Shown piece by piece: positions 26,119-35,842 of a DNA stretch of 64,000 nucleotides; position 1 is the first letter of the stretch, and each line of letters starts with the position of its first letter. Position numbers and translations under genes: made by a program. The notes below the pieces were generated by a model, which searched no databases, was not told where the DNA came from, and saw only the letters and a program-made list of their open reading frames with translations. The stretch is from NCBI RefSeq assembly GCF_000161455.1, contig NZ_CM000745.1, positions 2,667,120 to 2,731,119 of the forward strand, given 5' to 3'. The DNA comes from Bacillus pseudomycoides DSM 12442 (GTDB lineage: Bacteria > Bacillota > Bacilli > Bacillales > Bacillaceae_G).

Positions 26119-26339
26119 TTTCCCACCATCTTTGCAAAATTGAACTTCTAATTTCCATCCTTACTTTAAACAAAGGTTTTGTTTAAATTCAGTTTCTCAA
26201 ATATACAAAGTAAATACAAGAACAAACTCCATTCATTAAATTGGTTTCATACCTCATCTGAAAATGATATGATTGCATTGTCAATATTATCTAATTATTC
26301 AAATGTATTATAAGGGAATGAAAAAGAGGAGGAGAAATC

Positions 26340-26915
26340 ATGGGTTTTTTCAATAGATTTTTTAAGAAAGTGGAACAAGTAAACAATAATGAGGCAACCC
26401 TCAATGAATTAAATGAAGAATTGTATGTTGAATCCCCATTAGAAGAAGCCAATAGCTATTGGGTCTCAATTGCACAAAATTTAATTATCAATACTGTAAA
26501 AGCTGCTGACAATAATGTGGAACGTGCTTTTATATTGCTTAATTTGAAAAATGGTGAGGCTTCATTTGATATTTTTTATCAAATGAACGGGCAATTGTAT
26601 TTTTGGGATCAGTTAGAAAATCAGACGATTAAAAATAGAATTAAGAATGAGTTGTTACCACAAGCTTCGGAAGTTTCAGATGCAGTAAATCGACAATTTT
26701 ATGAAGCGGACCATCCTACAATTTCGTTTGCAGAACTGCAATTTGAATGGGAAACAAAGGCCTGGTTTTCACACATCATCTGGGAAGACGACCCTGCCTC
26801 ACAATTACCAAAAGCTCAAATATTAAACAAATGGTTCAGCATAATCAAAAAGGAAACCCAGGATACACCACTTGATAGTGATACAAAATTTTCTTGGTAT
26901 CCATCAATCTCTTAA
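26340..26915 (+). CDS. Hypothetical protein, possibly immunity-like
   Basis: GAGGAG lies 9 nt before the ATG. The 191-residue protein begins with a basic amphipathic start (MGFFNRFFKKV), then SYWVSIAQNLIINTVKAADN, FDIFYQMNGQLYFWDQL and FAELQFEWETKAWFSHIIWE. The pattern of a W near the start, a short strand pair and an aromatic-rich end recalls DUF600/YezG immunity proteins, but too weakly to assign. No toxin lies nearby. Confidence 0.45.
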   Translation: MGFFNRFFKKVEQVNNNEATLNELNEELYVESPLEEANSYWVSIAQNLIINTVKAADNNVERAFILLNLKNGEASFDIFYQMNGQLYFWDQLENQTIKNRIKNELLPQASEVSDAVNRQFYEADHPTISFAELQFEWETKAWFSHIIWEDDPASQLPKAQILNKWFSIIKKETQDTPLDSDTKFSWYPSIS

Positions 26916-27093
26916 AAATCTAACAGTATTTAGCTAGATAAGGAATAGGCGTGATAGAAATGGCTGGCAGTAGGACGCTCACTGATTAATGTTTTACTTT
27001 CTACACGATAATTGTTAATTGACGAAAAATTAATAATAAAATGAATTACATTGGATAATTTGTTTTGATACATAGAATTCAAGGGGGATTATT

Positions 27094-28377
27094 ATGAAGC
27101 CAACATTTTTTGCCCAAAATAGAGAACGATTAACGAGAACATTGCCAGATGAATCGATTACTATTTTATTTGCCGGACAGGCACCACATATGTCAGCTGA
27201 TGCACACTATAAATTTGTGCCGAATCGAAATTTTTACTATTTAACGGGAATCGATGAGCCAAATGTTATTTTTATTTTAAAAAAGTTTGGAGATAGTGTA
27301 GAAGAAACTCTTTTCATTGAAAAACCAGATCCAGTGCTTGAAAAATGGGTTGGTAAAACCGTTTCGAAAGAAGAAGCAGAAAATATTTCTGGTATTAAGA
27401 AGGTTGTATATATAGAAAGTTTTGAAGTAACAATTGCGAATACACTTTTCGCAGAAAATGTGAAACATGTGTATTTAGATTTAGAACGTCGTAATTGGAA
27501 AGGTACTGAGACGAAGGCGCTAGCATTTGCGAAGCACGTAAGAGAACAGTATCCTCATCTTTCAATTGGGAATGTCTATCCGAACATTTGTGAATTACGA
27601 GTGTTCAAAACAGATGAAGAAATTAAAAAAATAAAAGAAGCAATTGAGGTTACTCGAGAGGGTATTTATAATGTGCTGAAACAAGCGAAAGCAGGCATAA
27701 TGGAATATGAATTAGAAGCGCATTTTGATTTCACATTAAAATCGTCTGGTATTAAATATCATGCATTCGATACAATTTTGGCGAGTGGTAAAAATGCTAC
27801 TGTGCTGCATTATGAAGATAATGATGCAAAAGTGCAACAAGGTGATTTAGTACTGCTCGATTTAGGTGCTCAAAAAGACTACTACAATGCTGATATTAGT
27901 TACACATTCCCAGCTAGTGGAACATTCTCTAATCGCCAAAAACAAATATATAATATTGTATTAAAGGCATTAAAAGAAACGACTGAACTTATAAAGCCAG
28001 GATTAAAATTCGCCGCATTAAATGAACATACAAAAAAAGTACTGGCAGAAGAGTGTAAAGAAATTGGTTTAATTCAAGAAGATGAGGAACTATCTAAATA
28101 TTATTATCATGGTGTGAGCCATTTCCTCGGTTTAGATACTCATGATGTAGGAACATACAAAGATAGAGTATTAGAAGAAGGTATGGTCATTACGATAGAA
28201 CCAGGTTTGTATATTGAAGAAGAATCAATTGGAATTCGTATTGAAGATGATATTCTTGTCACAAAGGACGGGTATGAAAATTTGTCAAAAGATATCATTA
28301 GAACGGTTGAAGAGATTGAAGAGTTTATGAGAGAAACTAATGAAAACGTTAAGGAAAGACAAGTTGTTACAAAATAG
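27094..28377 (+). CDS. pepP: Xaa-Pro aminopeptidase (aminopeptidase P, M24B)
   Basis: Cytoplasmic dimetal enzyme that removes an N-terminal residue next to proline. The 427 residues comprise an N-terminal AMP_N domain (FAQNRERLTRTLPDESITIL, DAHYKFVPNRNFYYLTGIDE) and a C-terminal pita-bread domain. Metal ligands are visible: D in LLDLGAQ, D in NADISYTFP, H in SHFLGLDTHD, E in TIEPGLY and E in IRIEDD. Length is normal for the family. The start has AAGGGGG upstream. A strong terminator follows. Confidence 0.93.
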   Translation: MKPTFFAQNRERLTRTLPDESITILFAGQAPHMSADAHYKFVPNRNFYYLTGIDEPNVIFILKKFGDSVEETLFIEKPDPVLEKWVGKTVSKEEAENISGIKKVVYIESFEVTIANTLFAENVKHVYLDLERRNWKGTETKALAFAKHVREQYPHLSIGNVYPNICELRVFKTDEEIKKIKEAIEVTREGIYNVLKQAKAGIMEYELEAHFDFTLKSSGIKYHAFDTILASGKNATVLHYEDNDAKVQQGDLVLLDLGAQKDYYNADISYTFPASGTFSNRQKQIYNIVLKALKETTELIKPGLKFAALNEHTKKVLAEECKEIGLIQEDEELSKYYYHGVSHFLGLDTHDVGTYKDRVLEEGMVITIEPGLYIEEESIGIRIEDDILVTKDGYENLSKDIIRTVEEIEEFMRETNENVKERQVVTK

Positions 28378-28385
28378 TAAATGTA

Positions 28386-28416
28386 AAAGACGCTCAATTT
28401 TTGGGCGTCTTTTTAT
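28386..28416 (+). terminator. Terminator after pepP
   Basis: AAAGACGCTCAA/TTGGGCGTCTTT stem followed by TTTTA. Confidence 0.85.
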
Positions 28417-28497
28417 TTTGTTCATTTGGCATCTCCATATTTTCTCGAAAATCGTCTTATATAATAATCTTGAAAAAGCAAAAGGAGGGATTTTCCA

Positions 28498-30092
28498 TGA
28501 AGAGATTTGTATTAACAGCAGTTACAGTCTCCGTAATATCTTTAATTGCTGCATGTTCTGCGATCACAAATACAACAAATGATTATAAAAATATGAATGA
28601 TAAAAAAACAGCACAGACTGAAACGGCTACAAAACCATTGAAAGTTGTAAAAGGATCAGAAGTTACTTTAATAGCGAAAGAAGAAAAACAAAAGCTAAGT
28701 AACGGTGTTATTGTTCCAGTCTGGACATTTAATGGTTCATCTCCTGGACCAGAGATTAGGGTGAAAAAAGGTGAAAAGGTTAAAGTGACATTAAAAAATG
28801 AATTATCTGCACCAGTATCTATTCATTGGCATGGGTATCCTGTCCCAAATAACATGGATGGAATTCCAGGTGTGACACAAGATGCGGTTGAATCTGGAAA
28901 AAGTTTCACCTATGAATTTAAAGTGAACGTACCAGGAACGTATTGGTATCATTCGCATCAAGATTCTGTAAATCAACTAGATAGAGGCTTGTATGGTGCT
29001 CTCGTTGTAGAAGATACAAATGAAAAGTATGATAAAGATTACACATTAATGTTAGATGAATGGGTAACAGATAAAAAAGAAATCGATAAGCAGTTAAAAG
29101 AAATGACAAAAGGGAAAACAGAAAAAGCAGACGGTAATAAATCTAGTATGGATAATAAAAATACGAAAAAGAATGATGATATGAAAGGAATGGATCATGG
29201 GAATATGAGGATGAAAGGTCATGATATGAGCATGTATGACTTATTCACAATCAATGGTAAAAGCGGGGATTTAGTGGAGCCATTAAAAGTGAACAAGGGA
29301 GACAAAGTTCGACTTCGACTAGTTAATGCTGGTTACCTATCACATGATATCCATGTTCATGGTCATGATATTAAAGTAATTGCGACAGATGGCCAACCAA
29401 TTAATGATCCAAAAGTTATTAGGGACAAAGTAATTTCAATTGCACCAGGTGAACGTTATGATGTTGAATTTACTGCTAACAACCCTGGGAAATGGTATGT
29501 TGAGGACCATTCAGAAGATAAAGGTGCAAAAGGAATGAAAGCTGTTATTGAATATGATGGCAGCAAAGAGATGAAAGACAAGGCAAATGAAAAAGAAAAA
29601 CTACCAAAATTAGATATGACGAAATATGGTGCTAAAAAATTAGGTGATTTCACGTTAGACCAGCAGTTTACTGTCACATATAATATGGACTTGAATACTC
29701 AAATGAATGGAAATGAAATGGTATATACAATTAACGGTAAAGTATTTCCGGATATCGACCCAATTCCAGTGAAAAAGGGTGACTTAGTAAAAGTAAAATT
29801 AGTAAATCGCTCTAAAACAGATGATCACCCGATGCATTTACACGGTCATTTCTTCCAAGTATTAAGTAAAGATGGAAAAAGGATAGAAGGTTCTCCAATT
29901 GTTAAAGATACTTTGAACTTGAAACCTGGAGAAGAATATGAAGTAGCCTTTGTAGCAGATAATCCGGGGGAATGGATGTTCCACTGTCATGATTTACACC
30001 ATGCTTCAGCAGGGATGGTAACAGAAGTGAAATATACAGATTACAAATCTGATTATGTTCCAAACTCTAACATTCCAAATAAGCCAGAATAA
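28498..30092 (+). CDS. Multicopper oxidase lipoprotein
   Basis: ATG 28498 follows AAAGGAGG at good spacing; the longer frame upstream crosses the terminator. The 531-residue precursor has a lipobox (SLIAAC, Cys20). All four copper motifs are present: SIHWHG, YWYHSHQD, HPMHLHGH and HCHDLHHASAGM, giving the type 1, 2 and 3 sites. Residues 195-245 form a methionine/histidine-rich insert (MKGMDHGNMRMKGHDMSM), as in CopA/CueO-type enzymes for copper binding. It is likely anchored outside the membrane and oxidises Cu(I) or phenolics. Own terminator downstream. Confidence 0.9.
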
Positions 30093-30119
30093 TATAAAAT
30101 TCATGTAGTTCATAATAAT

Positions 30120-30153
30120 ATAAAGCAGTTATCTTATGGATAGCTGCTTTATT
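30120..30153 (+). terminator. Terminator after multicopper oxidase
   Basis: AAAGCAGTTATC/GATAGCTGCTTT stem with a 5-nt loop, then ATTAATTTT. Confidence 0.8.
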
Positions 30154-30212
30154 AATTTTGGTTGCTAGTGTTAATGCATATGTTGATCATGCCCGGATGA
30201 AGGTGGAGGAGT

Positions 30213-30607
30213 ATGATCTGGGAATGTTACGAATACCTTTCTATAGGTATTATGTTAGAAATTGATAAGAATACATTTAATATTCTTGTAAATTTAGTAG
30301 AGAAGAAGGGAACTCTCAAAACAGTATTTGGTTATTTGAAAAACCATTTAAAAGTCTTGTTAATGTCATTATGTGCAAAGATGATACAAAAGCTAGTAAA
30401 CTCATGGAGAAATACTTGATAGAAGAATGGTATGCTGGGCATAAAGACATGGGGTGGTATGATTGTCATAAACATCATGAAAAACTATATTTTGGCTATT
30501 GGATTTTTGAAAGTGGAGCAATTGTAAAAATTTTAGAATTGGATGATAGTATATTAAAAAATGTTCCTTATTATCCGTATGATATGGTGCATTTTAAAGC
30601 TAAATAG
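30213..30607 (+). pseudogene. PoNi-type (DUF1910/DUF1911) immunity gene, frameshifted and shortened
   Basis: The first frame reads YEYLSIGIMLEIDKNTFNIL, VNLVEKKGT, typical of DUF1910. Near 30320 the reading shifts and continues WLFEKPFKSLVNVIMCKDD, SKLMEKYLIEEWYAGHKDMG, GYWIFESGAIVKILELDDS, PYYPYDMVHFK, typical of DUF1911. The normal N-terminal half is absent. PoNi proteins protect against PoNe DNase toxins, which fits a toxin-linker relic lying just downstream. Confidence 0.65.
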
Positions 30608-30689
30608 CTTGATTCTCCAATATAAAGCATGATGATATATTTTTCTATTTTTCGGTCGTTTAATTAGGTAAAATTAGTAAGTTTCCAAA

Positions 30690-30900
30690 TGAAGCAGAAT
30701 TAGCTTCCTTCAAAGGCTATACCAGTTGAGTTGGAAACGGTACATTGGCAGGAAAGCAAGGCGGTGGACCAGGAAAGGTTACCGAATGAGTCAATAAGTA
30801 TCATGTAGACAGCAGTAAGAAAATCAATGATGAGATTAAGGTGGAGAGGCTTCGCTTGCGGAGAGGGTAAGAAAAACTGATAAAGGAATATCCTTAGAAG
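30690..30900 (+). pseudogene. Isolated toxin-linker relic
   Basis: A broken copy of the cassette linker: ASFKGYT, GNGTLAGKQGG, GPGKVTE, stop, then SSKKINDEI and EASLAERV across frameshifts. It lies about 6 kb from the main array, with core genes in between, and shows that cassette recombination once extended this far. Confidence 0.7.
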
Positions 30901-31040
30901 AGGTAAAGCCAGACGTACTTAAACAGATACAGGCTGACGAGGTTTAATTTGAGAAGGTTAAATGCTATGGAGTGATTTTAATAACTGTTATTGTAAACAT
31001 ATAAACGGGTTATAAAGCTAATGGTTCTAAAATTAAAAAT

Positions 31041-31080
31041 AAAAAAGAACATCTTTTTTATCAAGATGTTCTTTTTTTTC
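31041..31080. terminator. Bidirectional terminator
   Basis: AAAAAAGAACATCTT/AAGATGTTCTTTTTT stem with A- and T-runs on both sides, between a plus-strand relic and a minus-strand gene that reads toward it. Confidence 0.85.
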
Positions 31081-31108
31081 ATATATCTAAATTAATTCTT
31101 TTGTTATA

Positions 31109-31648
31109 TTATTTCGCTTCATCTTCAGGAATTAAAAAGCTTATATCATACTCATCTAACTTCTCAAGTAATGTTTCTCCGTCGATTTTCAATAAATTCA
31201 TATGAATATTAAATGGTATAAATCCAGCGCGCTTATTAACTCGATACAGTCGTTGTCCTTTTGAAGGTATAGAGGCAATATATCGATCTTCAACATCATC
31301 TTCCATCACAAATCCTAAATACTTTTGCCCTTGGATTGCATAAGGTAAAACGCCTAATACATCCTCCAAAGCAATTTTCACAGGATATTTTGGATTGTTA
31401 ATAATTGTAATGTATTCTTGTTCTAAAATGATGGCTGGTTTTTTCGTAAGCATTTTTTGGATAACTTTCCAAAGAGCAATTAGTACAACGAATGCAAGAG
31501 CTCCAAATAAAAATCCAACTATGAAATTAGGCTCCTCAGACGAAAATGCATACATAACAATAAAGAGAAACATCACTTCAACTACCGAAGTCAAAAAAAA
31601 TAATCCGACTACTTTTCTCTTTGACTCATAAATATCATATTTTCTCAT
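31109..31648 (-). CDS. STM3941-family membrane-associated protein
   Basis: The second ATG is chosen because GGGGG lies 7 nt before it. The product (179 residues) begins MRKYDIYESKRKVVGL, has two adjacent transmembrane segments (FFLTSVVEVMFLFIVMYAF; FIVGFLFGALAFVVLIALWK) and a cytoplasmic PH-like region (IILEQEYITIINNPKYPVKI; VNKRAGFIPFNIHMNLLKID). The order fits STM3941-type proteins common in Bacillus. Function unknown. Confidence 0.6.
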   Translation of the reverse strand: MRKYDIYESKRKVVGLFFLTSVVEVMFLFIVMYAFSSEEPNFIVGFLFGALAFVVLIALWKVIQKMLTKKPAIILEQEYITIINNPKYPVKIALEDVLGVLPYAIQGQKYLGFVMEDDVEDRYIASIPSKGQRLYRVNKRAGFIPFNIHMNLLKIDGETLLEKLDEYDISFLIPEDEAK

Positions 31649-31735
31649 ACGATTCCCCCACTCATATAAATCCATCTTGATTTTCCAACATATTCGTCAT
31701 CGCTATGCAGAACCAAAAGCAAAATGCCTATCCTA

Positions 31736-31772
31736 TATAAATTGAAAAGTTTATGTGCCTTTTCAATTTATA
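31736..31772. terminator. Perfect hairpin between minus-strand genes
   Basis: 14-bp stem TATAAATTGAAAAG/CTTTTCAATTTATA with a 9-nt loop. A/T content gives weak tails both ways. It may terminate the truncated minus-strand gene upstream. Confidence 0.55.
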
Positions 31773-31834
31773 TATAATCTATTTCGCCCAACAGGACTGC
31801 AACATACAACACACATTCTCAAAGCGGCGATGTT

Positions 31835-32137
31835 TTAAATCTTCATTTGAAATCCAAAAATATAACATTCTACTTTCCGGTAAACCATTTTGCGTGTTTG
31901 TTCGTTGTGCAATTCTTCTAAATTTAATTGAGTGATAAAATGAAGGGGATGCTCTTTATATGTAGGATACATAAATAATACGGGTAAATTAAGAGCTCTC
32001 CCCATTTTCGAACAACCTATCGGTAATGCTTCCTCATGTCTTGGCACAACTTTTATACATTTACAAACATCGCCAATAGCTCTTCTTTCATATGTTAGTT
32101 GATATTTGCCAATCAATGCCTCCATACGTTTTTTCAT
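31835..32137 (-). pseudogene. YwqG-like (DUF1963) gene, N-terminal fragment
   Basis: The 100-residue frame reads ALIGKYQLTYERRAIGDVCK, CIKVVPRHEEALPIGCSKMG, NLPVLFMYPTYKEHPLHFIT, QLNLEELHN, then unrelated residues to a stop. In DUF1963 proteins a K-F-G-G-x-P motif and Q-I-N-F/L begin a domain of over 200 residues, so about two thirds are missing here. Confidence 0.55.
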
Positions 32138-32261
32138 AAAAACTTATAATTTAAAAAATTAGTACCTATACATCATACCATGAAAACGCTCATCACTTAC
32201 TTTGTTTATCTTTATATCAAATTTTTAATGATCGTTTTAAAGAAACGTATGTTCGTATTCG

Positions 32262-32363
32262 GGTTGATATGATATACTAATAATGTAAATATATTCCGTG
32301 TTTTTATATCTGGAATTTCAGATATGCGAGAGAATAGGTTATATCATATGTATATGATATAAC
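32262..32363 (+). promoter_or_regulatory. Control region of the MoxR-VWA operon with two palindromes
   Basis: An A/T-rich promoter-like stretch (TTGATATGATATACTAATAATG) is followed by two inverted repeats. One is ATATCTG/CAGATAT around 6 nt at 32306-32325. The other is a perfect 12-bp repeat GTTATATCATAT/ATATGATATAAC around 2 nt at 32338-32363, 21 nt before the RBS. They look like operator sites for a dimeric regulator. No regulator gene is adjacent, so the binding protein is unknown. Confidence 0.5.
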
Positions 32364-32398
32364 GATGAATTTATAAAAGAACTAGGGAGGCAGAGAGG

Positions 32399-35300
32399 AT
32401 GGCAGTCAGTACATATCAGTTGTTTCAACACCTTAATATGACAGGAGCACAAGAAGAATTAGCATTGCGTTACTTGCAGACGAGAGATGAAGAAGTTTTA
32501 AAGCATATAGAACAAACGACCATTCGCGAAAATAAGCGTAGTGATTTTGCTTGGCAGTTCATGAATGACTTTAGGAAAACATATAAGAAAGATCCAGTGT
32601 TTTTTCGGTTATTCTATCATTTACTTGAGGATCAATTGTTGAATGTTCTTCTCGTGCGTTTTTCATATATGAGTTTTCCAGATATAAAGGTTTATTTCGA
32701 AAAAAGCGGTCTTTCATTCGATAGACTTGTAGTATTTGCTTGTAAGTATTTAACGAATCTTTCGCGTTCTGTAAATGAAGCGGATGTTTTTCTTAGACAA
32801 TTAATAAGGGAGAATCCGAAGTATATAGAAGAACAGTTGCAAGTTATAACAGGTCAGCAAAAATTACTTTTGCTTCTAGTTATGTTAGATGCAGATTATG
32901 AGAGATTTCTTCCCTATCGTTCTTTACTGGAAGAAGAATTGGAAGAGCATGCGGAGTATATATTGAGGTTAAGTGGAGCGGAAGAGAAGATTGAAGCAGC
33001 TCAAAGGTACGTTCGAGGTGAAGCTGTTAGTAAAGTATTTGCTGGGTCATCTTTACCTGACTTTACTTGGCAGCAAATTTTTCGTATGTATCCGCATTCG
33101 GATGTTGCAAGAAGATATATGGAATTGTTAGTGAAATGCTCTGTAAAAAATTTTATGAATTATGCAATTTCACATGTCAGCCATACTCTTGAACAGTCTG
33201 GAAATTACAAAAAAACAAAAAGTTTTTATGCACAATTGTATGAAACAACTCGAGATTTGTGTGAACAATTCGGTATTTCAGAGGAAAGATTTTTTGCATA
33301 TCGCCTTACGCAGCATCATTTAGGTGTTGTTGATTTTGATCGCGTATATGAATATCAATTGTTGCTTCGAATGGTGGAAGAACAACCGGAATTTGTGCAG
33401 CGTACACTGCAATATTTAAGTCAAAGTCATTACCTTTTCGTATCAATGCTTTTAGCGGAAAAAGGGTACGAGCTACATAGAAACAAAGTACGTGAAGAGT
33501 TTTTAACGGTTGTCCTTCAAACGAAATCATCTGACATACGTGGTACATATCGTGACTATCTATTAGGCACTTTATCATTTGAGGATATGAAGCAATGGTT
33601 CGAAAGCTCGAAGTTTAGAAATAATTACTGGAGAATGCCTGTTTTAGAAATTGCATTACTTTGGGATATAGAGGAAGCAGCAAAGAGGGAAGCCACTCTT
33701 ACGCTTCAACTTGGGAAAGGGTATAACTATAGTTTATATGAACTTCTGCAGCGGTATGCTGCTATGGAGAACTCGCCAGAACAGGTGCTGGAAGATCTGC
33801 TTACCTACGGTTTATCGATGGAGAAGCTCGTTTCTTATTCCATTGAACAAGCTTCCGGGCATAGTGAGAAGCGAGATAAGGCGACGGAGGCACTCGTTCG
33901 TTTGTTTGTAAAAGAACGAGCGTATGTGAAAGGTGAATTTCCTGAGTATTCTGCAGATGAACGGATTTTTATTTTGGATGAGTTGGCAAAGGATAACGCA
34001 GTTCAGACGCGTGATCTTCTCATTCAAAGTCTTGGGGATTCCTCTAAAAAGGTACGTACCGCTGCAGTTGAACTTCTTACAAAAGATACGGAAGCTGCAG
34101 AAGATGTAGCAAAGGAATTAAATCATAAAAAGAAAGTTGTTCGCGAAAATGCAATGCAAACACTTTTATATTATAAAACTGACAAATATACAAAGCTTGT
34201 ACAGGAAGCTTTACAAGAAAAGAAAAACGCTTCTTTGACGGAGAAGTTTGCCCCATTGCTTGGTGACGGGGAATTAGAAGGAGCATCAGGAAGTATAGAA
34301 GCTCTTTGCACGCGTATTTTAACGCCGCAAAAAAGGAATGCACTTGTGCAGTGGATCGGATTTGAACCGCAAATTCGTCTCCGCGATTCCGATACCATTG
34401 CAGATGCAATGATTCCTCTTGCATATTTTCAGCAGTACGTATCAGATTCTGTTATTGAGAAGAAGGAAGTAGCAGAAGCAATAAGCGCTGCTCTTAACGA
34501 ACAAGATTTGAAGGAAAATATACAAGCGATCTATCAGCTTTGGGTTTCTCAAGGCGCGGAATCGAAGAAACGCGGTATTCTTTCGTTGTACGGTATTTAC
34601 AGTGATGATGAAATGGCGATGCAACTCAAAAAGCAGATTGATGAGTGGGCGCTTGGTATGCGCGGAGCGATTGCTGCTGCAGCTGTTCAGGCGCTAGCGT
34701 TGTCCCAATCACATATTGGGCTAATGTCTATCCATGCGATGGCATTTAAGTATAAACATAAGCAAGTGCGTAATGCTGCGAAAGAAGCGCTGAGTCTCGC
34801 TGCTAAAACGCGTGGTATTACAGAAGAAGAGCTAGAAGATCAGCTTGTCCCAGACCTTGGGTTTAATAAGCGCGGTGAAAAGACAATTGATTACGGCAGC
34901 AGAACATTTACTGCCTATTTAACTCCAAACTTGAAAATTGAGCTAAAAACGGGAGAAGGAAAACGAATAAAGTCGCTTCCGAAACCAAATGCAAAAGATG
35001 ATGCGGAAAAAGCTGAGGAGGCTAAGGCGGAGTTATCCTCTATAAAGAAGCAGCTCCGAACTATGATTACGATGCAAACGCAGCGTCTTGAAACAGCACT
35101 TTCTCTGAATCGCTATTGGTCACAAAATACATGGAAGTCTCTGTTTGTAGAAAATCCAATTCTGCAGCAGTTTGCTATCTCCCTTATTTGGGGTGAGTAT
35201 AAGGAAGGAAAGTTGCTTGCGATGTTCCGCTATATGGAGGATGGCACGTTTAATACGATTGAAGAAGAAGAGCATGAACTTACGCCAGACACTGTTATCG

Positions 35301-35827
35301 GTCTAATTCATCCGTTAGAATTGTCCGAGGACGAAAGGGAATTATGGAAGGAACAGCTAGAAGATTATGAGGTTACTCAGCCATTTCCGCAAATTGACCG
35401 CGAAGTATTTCAGGTTGAGGAGAATGAGGAAGTCACTGTGGAAAGGTTTGCTGGTATCCAGATCAATGGCCGTTCGCTGTTTGGTAAGATGACGAAGTAC
35501 GGCTGGAGTCGTGGATCGGTTCAAGATGCCGGTGTATATTATACATTCTATAAAGAAGATACTCGCGCCGGACTAGGGGCGGAGCTTGCGTTTGAAGGGG
35601 CACCGGTTGGATATGAAGGTGAGGAGGATGTGTGCGTTTTTGAAATTCAATTTTACAAAGCAGGCACGGTGAGCCGCGGTTCATATGACTACGACGAAAT
35701 TGATCATGAGAGACGCGTTTTACCGAAGCAAGTATCGGAACGCTTTTTCAGTGAAATTTTATATGATATAAAACGGGCAACAGAATCGAATCTTGGCCGT
35801 GATGAAAACTGGCGCAGCAAGCGATAA
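32399..35827 (+). CDS. DUF4132 protein (YehI-like), first gene of MoxR-VWA operon
   Basis: GGGAGG lies 8 nt before the ATG. The 1142-residue protein is mostly alpha-helical repeats. Residues 530-600 read like HEAT repeats (RDLLIQSLGDSSKKVRTAAV, ELLTKDTEAAEDVAKELNHK). The C-terminal 250 residues carry the DUF4132 pattern: ALSLNRYWSQNTWKSLFVEN, QQFAISLIWGEYKEGKL, GLIHPLELSEDERELWKEQL, DYEVTQPFPQIDREVF. E. coli YehI is the known relative and sits beside yehL-yehM-yehP-yehQ. The role here is probably a scaffold or adaptor for the ATPase/VWA machinery; biochemical function is unknown. Confidence 0.8.
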   Translation: MAVSTYQLFQHLNMTGAQEELALRYLQTRDEEVLKHIEQTTIRENKRSDFAWQFMNDFRKTYKKDPVFFRLFYHLLEDQLLNVLLVRFSYMSFPDIKVYFEKSGLSFDRLVVFACKYLTNLSRSVNEADVFLRQLIRENPKYIEEQLQVITGQQKLLLLLVMLDADYERFLPYRSLLEEELEEHAEYILRLSGAEEKIEAAQRYVRGEAVSKVFAGSSLPDFTWQQIFRMYPHSDVARRYMELLVKCSVKNFMNYAISHVSHTLEQSGNYKKTKSFYAQLYETTRDLCEQFGISEERFFAYRLTQHHLGVVDFDRVYEYQLLLRMVEEQPEFVQRTLQYLSQSHYLFVSMLLAEKGYELHRNKVREEFLTVVLQTKSSDIRGTYRDYLLGTLSFEDMKQWFESSKFRNNYWRMPVLEIALLWDIEEAAKREATLTLQLGKGYNYSLYELLQRYAAMENSPEQVLEDLLTYGLSMEKLVSYSIEQASGHSEKRDKATEALVRLFVKERAYVKGEFPEYSADERIFILDELAKDNAVQTRDLLIQSLGDSSKKVRTAAVELLTKDTEAAEDVAKELNHKKKVVRENAMQTLLYYKTDKYTKLVQEALQEKKNASLTEKFAPLLGDGELEGASGSIEALCTRILTPQKRNALVQWIGFEPQIRLRDSDTIADAMIPLAYFQQYVSDSVIEKKEVAEAISAALNEQDLKENIQAIYQLWVSQGAESKKRGILSLYGIYSDDEMAMQLKKQIDEWALGMRGAIAAAAVQALALSQSHIGLMSIHAMAFKYKHKQVRNAAKEALSLAAKTRGITEEELEDQLVPDLGFNKRGEKTIDYGSRTFTAYLTPNLKIELKTGEGKRIKSLPKPNAKDDAEKAEEAKAELSSIKKQLRTMITMQTQRLETALSLNRYWSQNTWKSLFVENPILQQFAISLIWGEYKEGKLLAMFRYMEDGTFNTIEEEEHELTPDTVIGLIHPLELSEDERELWKEQLEDYEVTQPFPQIDREVFQVEENEEVTVERFAGIQINGRSLFGKMTKYGWSRGSVQDAGVYYTFYKEDTRAGLGAELAFEGAPVGYEGEEDVCVFEIQFYKAGTVSRGSYDYDEIDHERRVLPKQVSERFFSEILYDIKRATESNLGRDENWRSKR

Positions 35828-35842
35828 GAAAGGAACTGACAT

